A stretch of DNA of 64,000 bases, taken from contig SAXG01000019.1 in NCBI GenBank assembly GCA_012932865.1, forward strand, positions 372,001 through 436,000, read 5' to 3'. This DNA is from Amylostereum areolatum. Taxonomy: Eukaryota; Basidiomycota; Agaricomycetes; Russulales; Stereaceae. Below are positions 1-10,030 of the stretch, piece by piece. Below the pieces are notes generated by a model that did no database searches, was not told where the DNA came from, and saw nothing but the letters and a program-made list of their open reading frames with translations. The position numbers and the translations under genes are program-made. How positions within the stretch are numbered: the first letter of the stretch is position 1; each line of letters opens with the position of its first letter.

Positions 1-2
1 TG

Positions 3-1844
3 AGCCTCCGACAGGCACGTTGGGCTCTATTCCTCACTCGATTTGACTTCTCGCTCGTTCACAAACCAGGAGTATCCCATCGCCCGGACCCGATGTCTCG
101 ACGACCCGATCACAAGGATGGTGTTGAAAATGACAACAAGGAGCGCGTCTTGCTTGACCCCAAGTACTTCCAGGTACGTGCAATGAGGCCAGGAGAAGTA
201 ACCTCCCTCGGCGATGTCAAACTCCGACGGCGTATCCGCGACTGCAAGACCAAGGACATCGAGGTCGTTCAAGCCCTGGACGCCATCTTACGAAACGGAC
301 CACGTACACTCGTCAAGAACCTTCAAGAGTGGAACTACGAAGAAGGCCTGGTCCTGTTCAGAGGAAAGGTATATGTCCCTGCAGACGACGAGTTGCGACG
401 TGACATTGTCAAAATGTACCATGAATCGCCCCTGGCTGGACACCCTGGTCGCTTCAAGACTTACGAACTTGTGAGTCGTGAATATTGGTGGCCTGGCATG
501 TCTGTCTTTGTCCGTGACTTCGTAGCAGGATGCGCAACCTGCCAGTCGACGAAGACACAGAGCAGCCGACCCCACGTCGACATGATCCCGAACGAAGTAC
601 CCGATCGACCATTTGGCGTCATCTCTACCGACTTCATTGTCGAGCTCCCTGACTGCGAAGGCTATAATGCTGTCAATGTCGTGGTCGATCGCCTCACCAA
701 GATGGTGGTTACCACCCCATGCACGACAAAGATCACCAGCGACGGCACGGCCGACATCCTCTTCGACAAGGTATATCGACACTACGGCTTAGCAGACAAG
801 ATCATCTCGGATTGTGGACCCCAATTTGCTGGACAGGTGATGCGTACACTCAATGAGAAGCTTGGGATCAAGTCCGCTCTCAGCACGGCATATCACCCCC
901 AGACAGATGGCCAGACTGAACGTGAAAACCAGAACCTCGAACAGTTCCTGCGAGTATTCTGCAACTACCAACAAGATGACTGGGTGAAGTGGTTGCCCTT
1001 CTTCGAGTTTTCTCACAACTCTCGCACCCATGCAGCTACTGGAAAGGCTCCCTTTGAAGTCCTCTATGGTTTCCTCCCCAAGATGTACCCATCCGTAAAC
1101 CCGTCCTCAAAGGTCCCTGCAGTTGAAGAACGCCTCCGTCAACTTGAAGAAGTCCAACAGGAGATCAAGGCCAGCCTCGCCCTCGCATCAGACTTGATGA
1201 AGCACTACAATGGCGACACGGTCAGCAAATCAACGCAGTTTGCCATCAGAGACAAAGTATGGCTAGAAGGCAAGAATCTGAAGACGGCGAGACCAAAAGC
1301 TAAGCTCGCCGCCAAACGATTTGGACCCTTCGAAATCATTGACGTCATCAGCCCAGTCAACTGCCGCTTGAAGCTGCCGAAGACGTGGTGAATCCATCCA
1401 GTCTTCCATGCCTCGTTGCTCACCGCGTACAAGGAGACAGCCGCTCACGGGCCAAATTACGAACAGCCGCCACCAGACCTCATTGACGATGAAGAAGAAT
1501 ACAACGTTGAAGACATTGTCGACTCCAAGCCAACTCGTAACAAGAAAGGTATTCAGTACCTCGTCAAGTGGGCCGGCTATCCCGACTCTGAAAACACCTG
1601 GCTCCCGTGTTCATCACTCTCAAAGGTTACCAACATGATTGACGCCTTCCACAAGCGCCATCCAAATGCGCCCCGCCCTGTGCGTTCCCTCGGCATCTCC
1701 TTCGACGATTTTCTCGCATCCACCCTTGCAGATGACATCGCGCTCCAGGCGAAAGCGCGTCTTAAAGGGGGGGTAATGTCACGGATCGCTCCATTTCTCT
1801 CTTCGTTTGCAGACCTCGTACACGCGACACGTCACGACACATGA
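3..1844 (+). pseudogene. pol: Ty3/gypsy Pol, 3' part, with an in-frame stop
   Basis: This is the C-terminal half of a chromovirus Pol, entering from the left edge. The first ~90 bases read in the same frame as the end of RNase H (a QARWALF...HKPG-like segment). Next comes an HHCC zinc finger (GHPGRFKTYEL..., then CATCQSTK) at about 420-550. The integrase DDE core follows, with D in STDFIVELP, D in SDCGPQF and E in TERENQNLEQ. After a TGA at 1389-1391 the same frame continues through the conserved HPVF block to a chromodomain (VEDIVDSK... YLVKWAGYP) at about 1505-1660. In the intact element at 7125 the matching codon encodes Arg, so a CGA-to-TGA change is likely. The frame runs 68 bases into the LTR and stops at 1844. 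The broken integrase suggests this copy is inactive. The 5' half lies outside the window. Confidence 0.93.
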
Positions 1845-2114
1845 CTTTCCTTCGCATCACATACCCCAACGACGTCATTGCCCGGACTTCCGAACGGGGT
1901 TCCGCATTCTTATCTATGACATCACTGCTCTGGACTTCCGTCCTCCGCCCCATAACCCCTTTCTTATTGTTCCCCCCACTCGCACCACTATCGCATCACA
2001 TCGCATCACTGTTCCCACTTGTATATAAGGACAGCATCTCTTTTCCCTTTTCCTTAGACTGTCCATCTCGTCATACAGTACTGTAGTGCACGTTGCACTA
2101 CCCTAGGCCTGACA
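1777..2114 (+). repeat. 3' LTR of the left-hand Ty3/gypsy element
   Basis: This 338-bp segment begins TGTCA just after a purine/G-rich tract (AAAGGGGGGG at about 1764-1773) and ends TGACA, the inverted ends also used by the two other Ty3-type elements here. A TATA box (TGTATATAAGG, about 2020-2030) is the likely promoter core. The 5 bases after the LTR (CTCTC, 2115-2119) should be the target duplication, but the partner copy is outside the window. Confidence 0.85.
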
Positions 2115-2271
2115 CTCTCGAATCCATCTGTTCTCTCCTGCTTCTCTCATCATCACGACTTAGGCGGCTCCATCGGTCTCATAAACTGCGTTTCTGACAA
2201 TCACATCCTCTCCACTATCACCTGTCACCCCATCTCCTTCACGCATCCCAGTTCGATCCGCACGCATCGCC

Positions 2272-4018
2272 AATCAAGGTCCCCCACTCGACTTCCGTGC
2301 CATCAACAATCCTCAAGTTCGCAACAAGATCGGTGTTCGCGAATGGCAACATCAGGTCCCCATTCACTCACCAGACTCTGCACACCTCGCCGCCAATGAC
2401 GGCCATGACGACGACGACGGTGTCATTGCGTATGCTTATGCCTCTGCCTCCGACACCTTTCCCGATGATCCCCGAACACTCGCCGAAGCCAAAGCCCGCT
2501 CCGACTGGCCCAAAGTGGAAGGAAGCCATGGATGCTGAAATAGCTCAGCTCAAACGCGCCGGGACATACCGCAAGGAAACACTGCCCGCCGGTCGCTCCC
2601 CCGTCGGCTGCAAATGGGTTTTTCGAACCAAGCGCAAGGACGGCCAAGTTGTCAAATACAAAGCACGCCTCGTCGTGCAAGGTTTCTCTCAGATTCCGGG
2701 TGTCGACTTCTTTGAGGTGCACTCTCCCGTAGTTTGCCTTGAAACTCAATGCACTCTCCTTGCCATCGCTGCGGCACTCGACCTTGAAGTCCACGTCATG
2801 GACATTGTCAGCGCCTACCTCAACGGTGACCTAAAAGAAGAGATCTACATGAAGCAAGCCCCGGGCTATGAGGATGGCACCAAGGCAGTCCTCCGCCTCC
2901 TCCGCACTTTATACGGTCTCAAGCAATCTGGGCGCGCATGGAACATCAAGCTCAATGAAGCTTTCGAGGAACTCGGCTTCACACGCCTCGATGCTGACTC
3001 CTGCGTCTACATCCGTGTCTCTGGCTCACACCTCTGGATTGTTGCTGTCCATGTCGACGACATGACAGCCCTCGCTTCGTCACCCAAGGCCATGGATCAG
3101 CTCAAGGGGGAGATAAAGGCCAAGTTCGAGATCTCCGACCTCGGCGAGATTAAACAAGTTGTCGGCCTCGAGATCACTCGCGATCGCGCGGCTCACACGC
3201 TTACAGTCTCACAAGAGCAATACATTCAGCAGATCATTGACCGCTTTGGCATGACCAACACAAAACCCGTCTCTACGCCGCTCGACCATCACATTGCTCT
3301 CGCCAAACGTTCGGACGGTGTCGAAGACCCTGAGCTCCGTCGCAACTACCAGGCCATTATCGGATCCCTCATGTACGCTGCCATCGGTACCCGGCCTGAC
3401 ATCGCATTCGCCGTACAAGCCCTCAGCCAATTCTCGTTGAACCCCGGACCCGAGCATTTCACTGCCGCTAAACACGTCCTACGTTATCTCAAGGGCACGC
3501 TCGACTTTGGTATCACTTACGGTGCATTCAACAGCGATGACGCGTTCGAACTTGCCGGCTACTCCGATGCCGACTGGGGCAGCAACCTGGATGATTGGCG
3601 CTCAACTTCAGGCTATGTCTTCCACCTCGCTGGCGGACCAGTCTCCTGGAGCTCGAAGAAACAACCTTTGGTAGCGCTCTCAAGCATGGAAGCCGAGTAC
3701 ATGGCTGTCAGTCACGCCGCCCGTGAAGCCATATGGCTCCGCCGCCTCCTCGCTGAACTCGGACTCGACCAAGCCACACCGACCACGCTCAACGTCGACA
3801 ACCAAGGTGCCATCGCCTTCGCTTCAAACCCTGTTTTCCATGCACGAAGCAAACATATCGCTATTCGCCACCACTTCATCCGGGACTGCATCGCCGCGAA
3901 CGACATTAACGTGGTTTATTGTCCTACGGACCAGAACGTCGCTGACGCACTCACCAAATCGCTCCCACGCCCCAAGCACTGGGATCTACTCGAAGGATTA
4001 GGGATGACCCGTGCCTAG
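2272..4018 (+). pseudogene. pol: Ty1/copia Pol remnant (reverse transcriptase and RNase H)
   Basis: From about 2515 the frame encodes a copia reverse transcriptase: GCKWVFRTKRK, KARLVVQGFSQ, YGLKQSGRAWN and a VHVDDM catalytic block at about 3050-3064. RNase H follows (SDADWGSN, EAEYMAVS) and it ends with ADALTKSLPRPKHWDL and TAG at 4016-4018. Upstream, protein-like linker sequence (FRAINNPQVRNKIG, from 2272) lies in another frame. The shift falls in the run CCCAAAGTGG near 2509-2518, where one extra A displaces the PKWKEAMDAE motif. Stops occur further upstream, and gag, protease and integrase are missing because the left-hand gypsy LTR abuts at 2114. It is a dead 5'-truncated fragment and the oldest layer of the nest. 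Confidence 0.92.
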
Positions 4019-4029
4019 TCGAGGGGGAG

Positions 4030-4056
4030 TGTTGTGTTTTGGCCACGGCACCACGC
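4030..4056 (+). repeat. Copia 3' LTR, piece 1 of 3
   Basis: Twelve bases after the copia stop codon, a G-rich tract (GAGGGGGAG) is followed by TGTTGTG, a typical copia LTR start. The LTR is cut at 4056 by the element at 4057-6882. Its last five bases, CACGC (4052-4056), are repeated at 6883-6887 as the target duplication. Confidence 0.75.
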
Positions 4057-4539
4057 TGTCAGCAACGGTCTACCTGCGATGCAGGTTCAGGACGTCGCGA
4101 CGAGGTACAAGGCGAGGAGAGATGAGGATAGGATCGAGGAGGGCGGGTGATAAACGAAGGTGTGGACCTTCCCCTACAGCACTTAGGGAGGATCCCCCAG
4201 GTAGCCGGAGAATAGAAAAGGTCGAGATGACCCCTCCTCATAGATTAGTGAGCCCTTATATACATGAGGATAAGGACCCAAACGAAGACAAACAAAGCCG
4301 GAGTAGGAGTGGGTCAGGACGGACTACGAAGTGGGTACCACGGAGTACGAAGTGGGTCACAGCACGAGGCGAGGTAAGTATGACTCCATGGTCTAGATCA
4401 TGACCGAGGAAGCCGAGAAGTCCGGTATGCCCGAAGGGCCGGACGCGAGGCGAAGCCGATGCGAAGTCCGATGCGAGGTCCGATGGTAAACTATGGTAAA
4501 GTAAGGTCCGATGTATATATTTAGGAGGCGTTCATGACA
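4057..4539 (+). repeat. 5' LTR of the non-coding element
   Basis: 483 bp, TGTCA to TGACA, nearly identical to 6400-6882. It has a TATA-like CTTATATAC at about 4256-4264. The small open frames it contains recur in the other LTR and are not genes. Confidence 0.88.
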
Positions 4540-6399
4540 TTACCCCCAATTCACATTCATTGTCCTCAATGACCAGCCAAAAAACATGAACGAATTAAGG
4601 CCGGTTCCAAAAACCGAAAAAAATGGGACATTTTTACCTAAAGGGTCTGGCGCTGGTATCGCGTCGCCTCGACGCTCGGCTGCGCTCTCGCTTTGGGCGA
4701 GGCTCTCTTCAGCACTTCGTCGGGGCTCGCTAGCCTACGATCGCCCTGCGACCCTTTACCCGAAGGTATCCCGAATACCGTGCGAGCTCTCTCCAAGAGC
4801 TCGCTCCATTTACTGCCTCTAGTACCTTCGACCAAAAACGACTTTGCGAAACTAGGTAGTTTCGGTAGCAAAGTCGCGCGACAGAAGCGAACGAAGTGAG
4901 CGTACAGAGCGTGTAGAATGGCCGTCTGCGAAAAAAATTGCCCGAAGGCGAAACCGATGCGAAGAATGGCCAATTTAAGGCCGAAAACGATGCGAAGAAT
5001 AGCCAATCCGTCGGCTAGCGCTCCTCGTCTCAAGGATGCGGAGTGGCCAATGCGTCGGCCAGCGCTTGAATCGATGATTAATATGCTTTTCAAAGCGAAG
5101 CGAACGCGGAGCGGCCTGAGTTTAATGTCTTTGGCGCGGACAGGAACGAGGTGGCCTTTCGGCCCGAGCGATGAACGATGACTTCTAGCGAGGGAGGCGA
5201 AGCGGAACCAGTAAAACGACTACGAGGTGGTGCGATGGTGTAATTGTCTTGGCCAATACTTTTTGACTTGTGGGTCGCTTCCACATTAGGCCTAAGACCC
5301 CGAGGATACCGAGGCGGTGCTTGAGTGTAATCTTTAGTTTATTTCTAGAGCCAGCCTGCTCAGGGTCATCACGGACCCGATGGACGATCGATGCGAGGCG
5401 GTGCGAAGAATCCGGGGCGCGCGTGCTTATATGGATTGTTCAGAGATGTTTCGCTTTCTAGAGGATGTTCGCGTTACCCGAGTAACTCTCGAGAATACGT
5501 ACTACCTCATGGTGCGCGCATGCTCATGTGGAACCGTCAAAGACGTTTCGCTTTCTTCTTCCGGCGCGGTGCGATGCGACGATTCCATGCCTTCTAGCAT
5601 GGGGAGGCGAAGGGGAACCAGGGGGGCGAGGACCAGAGCTTTTGTTAAGCCTTTTCCGAGGAACGGAACTGGCCTGTATCGCGACAAAACTAGGCAATGG
5701 TGGATAAGTTTTAAAACATTCTAGACCCGCTATGCGTGGTCTAGCCCGGTGGCGGTCGTTCCAGGACCTGAACGTCGTAGTTTTCGGTCGTTGCGGACCC
5801 GTGCTTTTCTATGCGAAGCGAACGCAGGTGCCCTTTGATAACGGAGGTAGTTCTCCGACCCGATGATTGCGATTCAGGTGACCATTACGTCGGTCAGCGC
5901 TCCTTTGAAAGGGTCCGATGATGGCCTAACCCCGAAGGGCAGTGATCTCCATTCCAGCGGTGCGTCGGTGATACGGCGACTACCATAAGTTTATCGTCCT
6001 TGGCGTGGACGCGGGGTAGTTTTACGTCATCTCGGACGTTACCTGTAGTTTAACATCATGCCGGACGTGACGATGCGAAGCGAAGTACAGTAGTCCGAGG
6101 CGAAGCGTTCGGCAGTTGACCAATCCCCGAAGGGAAAGGCATCAAGGCCCAGGCGCTGGGAATTACCAGCTAACCTGTTATAGACCCCTACAGCGCAGGC
6201 ATAAGGCCACAGTGCTGCAACAGTTCCGATTAAGGCATTAGGGCATAGGGCCCGTGCCAACTCGATGTACAGTGCGAGAGTTCGACTTAGATCCGAGGGT
6301 GACCAGTACGTCGGTCGGCGCTCCCCAAAGGGATATGGCAATGCAAACGTAAAGTACGACGAAGCGACGCGGTGAACGATGAGGAGGATCTCGACCTTA
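4540..6399. other. Non-coding interior of the LTR element
   Basis: No open frame here shows protein-like composition. The interior is built from recurring short motifs: CGATGCGAAGCGAA-like words, CCCGAAGGG, and variants of CGTCGGTCAGCGCTCC (near 5050, 5893 and 6310) often followed by an A/G-rich AAAGGG. These suggest degenerate amplification or RNA structure rather than coding. Confidence 0.7.
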
Positions 6400-6882
6400 T
6401 GTCAGCAACGGTCTACCTGCGATGCAGGTTCAGGACGTCGCGACGAGGTACAAGGCGAGGAGAGACGAGGATAGGATCGAGGAGGGCGGGTGATAAACGA
6501 AGGTGTGGACCTTCCCCTACAGCACTTAGGGAGGATCCCCCAGGTAGCCGGAGAATAGAAAAGGTCGAGATGACCCCTCCTCATAGATTAGTGAGCCCTT
6601 ATATACATGAGGATAAGGACCCAAACGAAGACAAACAAAGCCGGAGTAGGAGTGGGTCAGGACGGACTACGAAGTGGGTACCACGGAGTACGAAGTGGGT
6701 CACAGCACGAGGCGAGGTAAGTATGACTCCATGGTCTAGATCATGACCGAGGAAGCCGAGAAGTCCGGTATGCCCGAAGGGCCGGACGCGAGGCGAAGCC
6801 GATGCGAAGTCCGATGCGAGGTCCGATGGTAAACTATGGTAAAGTAAGGTCCGATGTATATATTTAGGAGGCGTTCATGACA
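6400..6882 (+). repeat. 3' LTR of the non-coding element
   Basis: 483 bp, TGTCA to TGACA, followed directly by the target duplication CACGC at 6883-6887. It matches the 5' LTR except for one base seen by eye. Confidence 0.88.
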
Positions 6883-6887
6883 CACGC

Positions 6888-7124
6888 GGCATGGGCCATA
6901 GATTGTCTCGTAACTTACTTTGCCTCCCATTCACCTTTGCCACCTATTCTACTATAGTGCCGCATACATGGTGGCTACAGGCCACATCTTCTCTCATGTA
7001 TATAAGGGCTGCCTTTGAGCCCCGTCTCTCTATCGAATCATCTTCTCTCCGTTCCACTGGTTATATCTCCAATAGTATGGATGTCCTACTTTCAAGATCA
7101 AGGAAGCGAGATACTACTCTGAAC
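6888..7124 (+). repeat. Copia 3' LTR, piece 2 of 3
   Basis: This segment lies between the CACGC duplication of one insertion and the gypsy element that begins at 7125. It carries a TATA box (TGTATATAAGG, about 6996-7006), as expected for the middle of an LTR begun at 4030. Its last five bases, TGAAC (7120-7124), are duplicated at 14643-14647. Confidence 0.65.
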
Positions 7125-7583
7125 TGTCATGAACGGTCTATAATTTTCTTTTTTACTTTACATCGGTTACACGCTTTAGGACTTATTGGCTTATCACCGG
7201 TCCGGCTCCACTTCGGCCCGGACCCGGTTCATCTATATCCCACCCGGGCCCACGTGACTCATCTCGGCCCGGGTCTGACTCCTTCCCCTTGACTCATGCT
7301 GTACAATACTGACTCATGCTGTGCTCTTTTACATACGACTGCTTACTTATACTAGGTCTGCTTACTGATCGCCGTGTATCGGTTGCTTACCTAAGTCTCT
7401 CTCCTCTTGTGTATATAAGGCTCGCTCTCGCTGTACATATCCCTTATCTCGAGCTAGTCAATTCTACCGACTTTGCTTGCTTTCCCTCGTCTGTCGCCGT
7501 GTCTGATCGGCTCCCCTCTGTCGTCCTCATCTTCTAGTCAGCTGTGTCGTAACTTGGTGCTGTCGCACTAGTCGTTGCTGACA
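7125..7583 (+). repeat. 5' LTR of the intact gypsy element
   Basis: 459 bp, TGTCA to TGACA. A TATA box (GTATATAAGG, 7411-7420) predicts a transcript start near 7442-7450. The sequence ATCTCGAGCT at 7446-7455 lies at this start and is complementary to the site just after the LTR (7586-7595). Confidence 0.93.
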
Positions 7584-7585
7584 TA

Positions 7586-7595
7586 AGCTCGAGAT
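7586..7595 (+). promoter_or_regulatory. Candidate self-priming primer-binding site
   Basis: AGCTCGAGAT, two bases after the LTR end, is the exact reverse complement of ATCTCGAGCT at 7446-7455, about 30 bases downstream of the LTR TATA box. In Tf1-type elements the first bases of the transcript fold back and prime at such a site instead of a tRNA. No tRNA-type site beginning TGG is seen here. Part of the match is the palindrome CTCGAG, so chance is not excluded. Confidence 0.5.
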
Positions 7596-8054
7596 CTGTT
7601 TACTCTTGCACCACCCTACGACCGTCCCTACGTACTGTAGCGTAGTAGTAGTAGTACCCGTCTGGTACTGACCTTGCTCTTCCCCCGTGCCGCCCTAGAC
7701 CGTTGCCCCCAGAGTACGCGACTCGTTACCCTGACATTGTGGTCGTGCGCACGTATACCGGTGCCGGCTTGACGTTTCCTCGAAACGTTACACCTACTCG
7801 AGACTCTCCAATACCAGGAGTTGAAAGCTCAGAGGTGACAGTAGAAGGTGCACCTTTGGTGTAGGAAACGAGTAAAAGCGGCGAAAGGAAAGCGGTTTAG
7901 GAAGTCTTTGGGCTCGTGTCCCCTAGACGAAGAGACAGCCAACAGGTCGAGAAGACTGAGGCAGACCGTCTTGCGATCTCATAACAGAACCACCCTCCCT
8001 CGACAAAATCTTCCCTTGCCGCACAGAGTAACCATTTCGACTGGGGGCTCGTGC

Positions 8055-8456
8055 ATGGAAGATTGGCGCTCGCAAGTACAAGAATTCATCCCCATCAGCC
8101 ACGACGCTATCATCTCCCTCATCAACGAATCTAAAGACCCTTGGGCCTGGCACAATTGGAAGGTCGCCCTCGGCGTAGAAGAACTTGAAGACTCCATCAT
8201 AGACGTCCACTTCTATCGCCTCAAAATAAGCGAACAAGGAAACGGAAACCTCTACGTCTACTCCTGCCCATACGTCACCTACCGCTACAAACTCGAGCAA
8301 CCCCCAAAAACCTTCTACGCGCCCAACGAGAAAATACCAGTGGACACTCGACACACCCACCGCCTCCTTACACCAGGCAACACCCCCAGCCCCACACCAG
8401 AGCCAGAGGTCATCGACCTCACCCAGCCAGAGGTCATCGACCTCACCCACTTATAA
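8055..8456 (+). CDS. Gag N-terminal frame, closed by TAA
   Basis: A 133-residue frame begins at ATG 8055 (MEDWRSQVQEF), after a leader of about 470 bases. An upstream ATG at 7848 in the same frame leads through basic, less protein-like sequence, so 8055 is preferred. The product is a mixed alpha/beta segment followed by a Pro/Thr-rich tail with two copies of PEVIDLT, encoded by a 24-bp tandem duplication near 8402-8448. VIDLT matches the core of SUMO-interacting motifs. The TAA at 8454-8456 is in the same frame as the main gag, and no other stop intervenes before 10017. Either it is a new nonsense mutation splitting gag, or this short protein is a separate product. Confidence 0.6.
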   Translation: MEDWRSQVQEFIPISHDAIISLINESKDPWAWHNWKVALGVEELEDSIIDVHFYRLKISEQGNGNLYVYSCPYVTYRYKLEQPPKTFYAPNEKIPVDTRHTHRLLTPGNTPSPTPEPEVIDLTQPEVIDLTHL

Positions 8457-8762
8457 ACAATTCCCTCGTTCGGACTCAACGGCTCCGACTCCAGTTCTGA
8501 CTCCGACACCGACGTTGAGGACGAAAACTGCTACATATATCCCCTCCCTCTAGGCTTCACTGAACGAGGAAACGACTTCTTTGTCCAACTTGGAGACACC
8601 ACTGTCGAAGTCGCCTTCGTAGCAACCCAAACAAGTGGCATCAGTTGGTACTTCGCCAACGAAAGCCAAGACGACCTCACTGAAGCCGACTTCAACCTCA
8701 TCGCCGCCTCCGCCCTACCGCCTGTCACCGACGAAGACTTCTCCGACCTCGACGAACCAATC

Positions 8763-10019
8763 ATGGCTGCCCAGTGGATCCGCACCGACCCCCAACCCCC
8801 TCTCCCCGCCGAACTTGCCAACTGCACCGAAATCGGTGGAACATGGAACATCGTCATCGGCCAAACTGGCTCTCCCATCCAACACATGAATAACGGCACC
8901 GACGATGCCTGGCTCATGGAAGTAAATGGCCAATGGGTCGCCATCCCTGCCGTGCTTGTTGCTGCCCTCAACCTGCCACCCCCCACCGTCAACGTCACGG
9001 CCCCCCCCATCACCGTCAACCCCCCTGCGGTCACTGTTAGTGCCCCAGCCGCCGCCGCCGCCAGACCCCCCCAAAAGAAAGTCCACGCGAAAACTCCTGA
9101 AGGCTTCTCTGGGAAACGAGAGGACTTCAATGACTGGATGCGGTCGTGCGAGGAATACATGCGAGCCGCTGAGGATGACCTCGTGACGGACAAGGACAAA
9201 GTCCTCTTCATTCTCACCTACATGACGGGGGAGGCAGCACGCACCTGGAAGGCCGAGTATGAGGATGCACACTTGGCCAATGGAGCCATGGTCGCCTGGG
9301 TGGACTTCCACAAAGCACTCAAAGGGGCCTTCACCGACGTCAATGAGCAGCACCGTGCCGCAGTCGAACTGGACGGGTTCAAACAGACGAAGGGTACCAC
9401 TGCCCATGAATACTTCGCCAAGTTCGAGCAACTCGCAAGGAAGGCAGGATACTCCACGGCGCAGGACCCTATCCACCTCATGCAGCTGCTCAAACACAAC
9501 GTCTACTATCGGACCATCGACTCCATCTACGACAGCGGTCACGTTCCTCAGAGATATGAGGACCTCAAAGAGCGCATCATCCTGATCGACGGTCTACGAC
9601 AGGAGCGGGAGGACCTTAAGACCCAACGCAGTGGACCCGTGCAGAACCAAAAACCCAAAGGACAAGGATCGACCAATGGGCAACAAGGGGGGCAGGTCCC
9701 ATGGCGCCGCGATGGAACCGGCACGGTGCACGGTGGCAAAGGTCAGCCAATGGACGTCAACCGTGTCGACATCAAGGGGCGATGCTTCCGCTGCGGACAG
9801 AATGGCCACCAGGTGCGGGACTGCAGGGTGGACGTGAAGAACATCCGAGACATGTGGGGGAGGGACCGGTACACGGAACCACCAAAGCGGGAGGCTCGAG
9901 CACAGACGTTCGAGACGCCCACCGCCTGGGCTAGGAGCCTGTCGGCCGAAGATCGGAAAAGCGTGATGGACGCGCTTCAAGCTCAGCCGAAGGTGGAGGA
10001 GAAGAAGGAGGGTTTTTGA
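8763..10019 (+). CDS. gag: Gag capsid/nucleocapsid protein
   Basis: A 418-residue frame from ATG 8763. It has a Pro/Val/Thr-rich N-terminal stretch, a retrotransposon-gag (capsid) domain at about residues 100-250 (EGFSGKREDFNDWMRSCEEY, later KGTTAHEYFAKFEQLARK), and a CX2CX4HX4C zinc knuckle (CFRCGQNGHQVRDC) near residue 341. The frame is open back to 8457, with an acidic Ser/Asp-rich stretch, so translation may start earlier or be a fusion with the segment at 8055. The protein should form virus-like particles and package the RNA. It ends TGA at 10017-10019, immediately after a -1 slippery heptamer. Confidence 0.93.
   Translation: MAAQWIRTDPQPPLPAELANCTEIGGTWNIVIGQTGSPIQHMNNGTDDAWLMEVNGQWVAIPAVLVAALNLPPPTVNVTAPPITVNPPAVTVSAPAAAAARPPQKKVHAKTPEGFSGKREDFNDWMRSCEEYMRAAEDDLVTDKDKVLFILTYMTGEAARTWKAEYEDAHLANGAMVAWVDFHKALKGAFTDVNEQHRAAVELDGFKQTKGTTAHEYFAKFEQLARKAGYSTAQDPIHLMQLLKHNVYYRTIDSIYDSGHVPQRYEDLKERIILIDGLRQEREDLKTQRSGPVQNQKPKGQGSTNGQQGGQVPWRRDGTGTVHGGKGQPMDVNRVDIKGRCFRCGQNGHQVRDCRVDVKNIRDMWGRDRYTEPPKREARAQTFETPTAWARSLSAEDRKSVMDALQAQPKVEEKKEGF
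10010..10016 (+). promoter_or_regulatory. -1 ribosomal frameshift site GGGTTTT
   Basis: In the gag frame the sequence reads GAG GGT TTT TGA. The heptamer G GGT TTT fits X XXY YYZ exactly and the next codon is the gag stop. A -1 slip gives GGG TTT TTG AGG and enters the pol frame, which has no stop. A short stem (GGGCT 10022-10026 with AGCCC 10048-10052) begins about 6 bases downstream. Pol has no better fusion route, although its first ATG at 10031 could allow reinitiation. Confidence 0.75.
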
Positions 10020-10030
10020 GGGGGCTGACG

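Larger units (their letters stand above)
4057..6882. mobile_element. Non-autonomous LTR retrotransposon (LARD-like)
   Basis: Two 483-bp LTRs (4057-4539 and 6400-6882) flank a 1.86-kb interior with no recognisable gag or pol. The element begins TGTCA, ends TGACA and is bracketed by the 5-bp duplication CACGC (4052-4056 and 6883-6887). The features fit a Ty3-type integrase acting in trans. I found one difference between the LTRs (GATGAGG versus GACGAGG near the start), so the insertion is young. No tRNA-type binding site beginning TGG follows the 5' LTR. The direction of transcription is inferred only from the LTR TATA box. Confidence 0.88.

Noticed and set aside
4011..4403. 130-codon frame, with a near-identical 124-codon frame at 6372-6746
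   Set aside because: Both are the same stretch inside the two LTRs of the non-coding element. Arg/Ser-rich composition follows the LTR repeats.
7316..7537. 73-codon frame, repeated at 14375-14596
   Set aside because: Identical copies inside the two gypsy LTRs; not a gene.
8531..9542. Two long minus-strand frames
   Set aside because: Antisense to gag, which has the capsid domain and zinc knuckle.
10016..10030. TTG at 10016 as the Pol start
   Set aside because: It lies at the end of the slippery site. Pol is more likely made by frameshift, or from ATG 10031.
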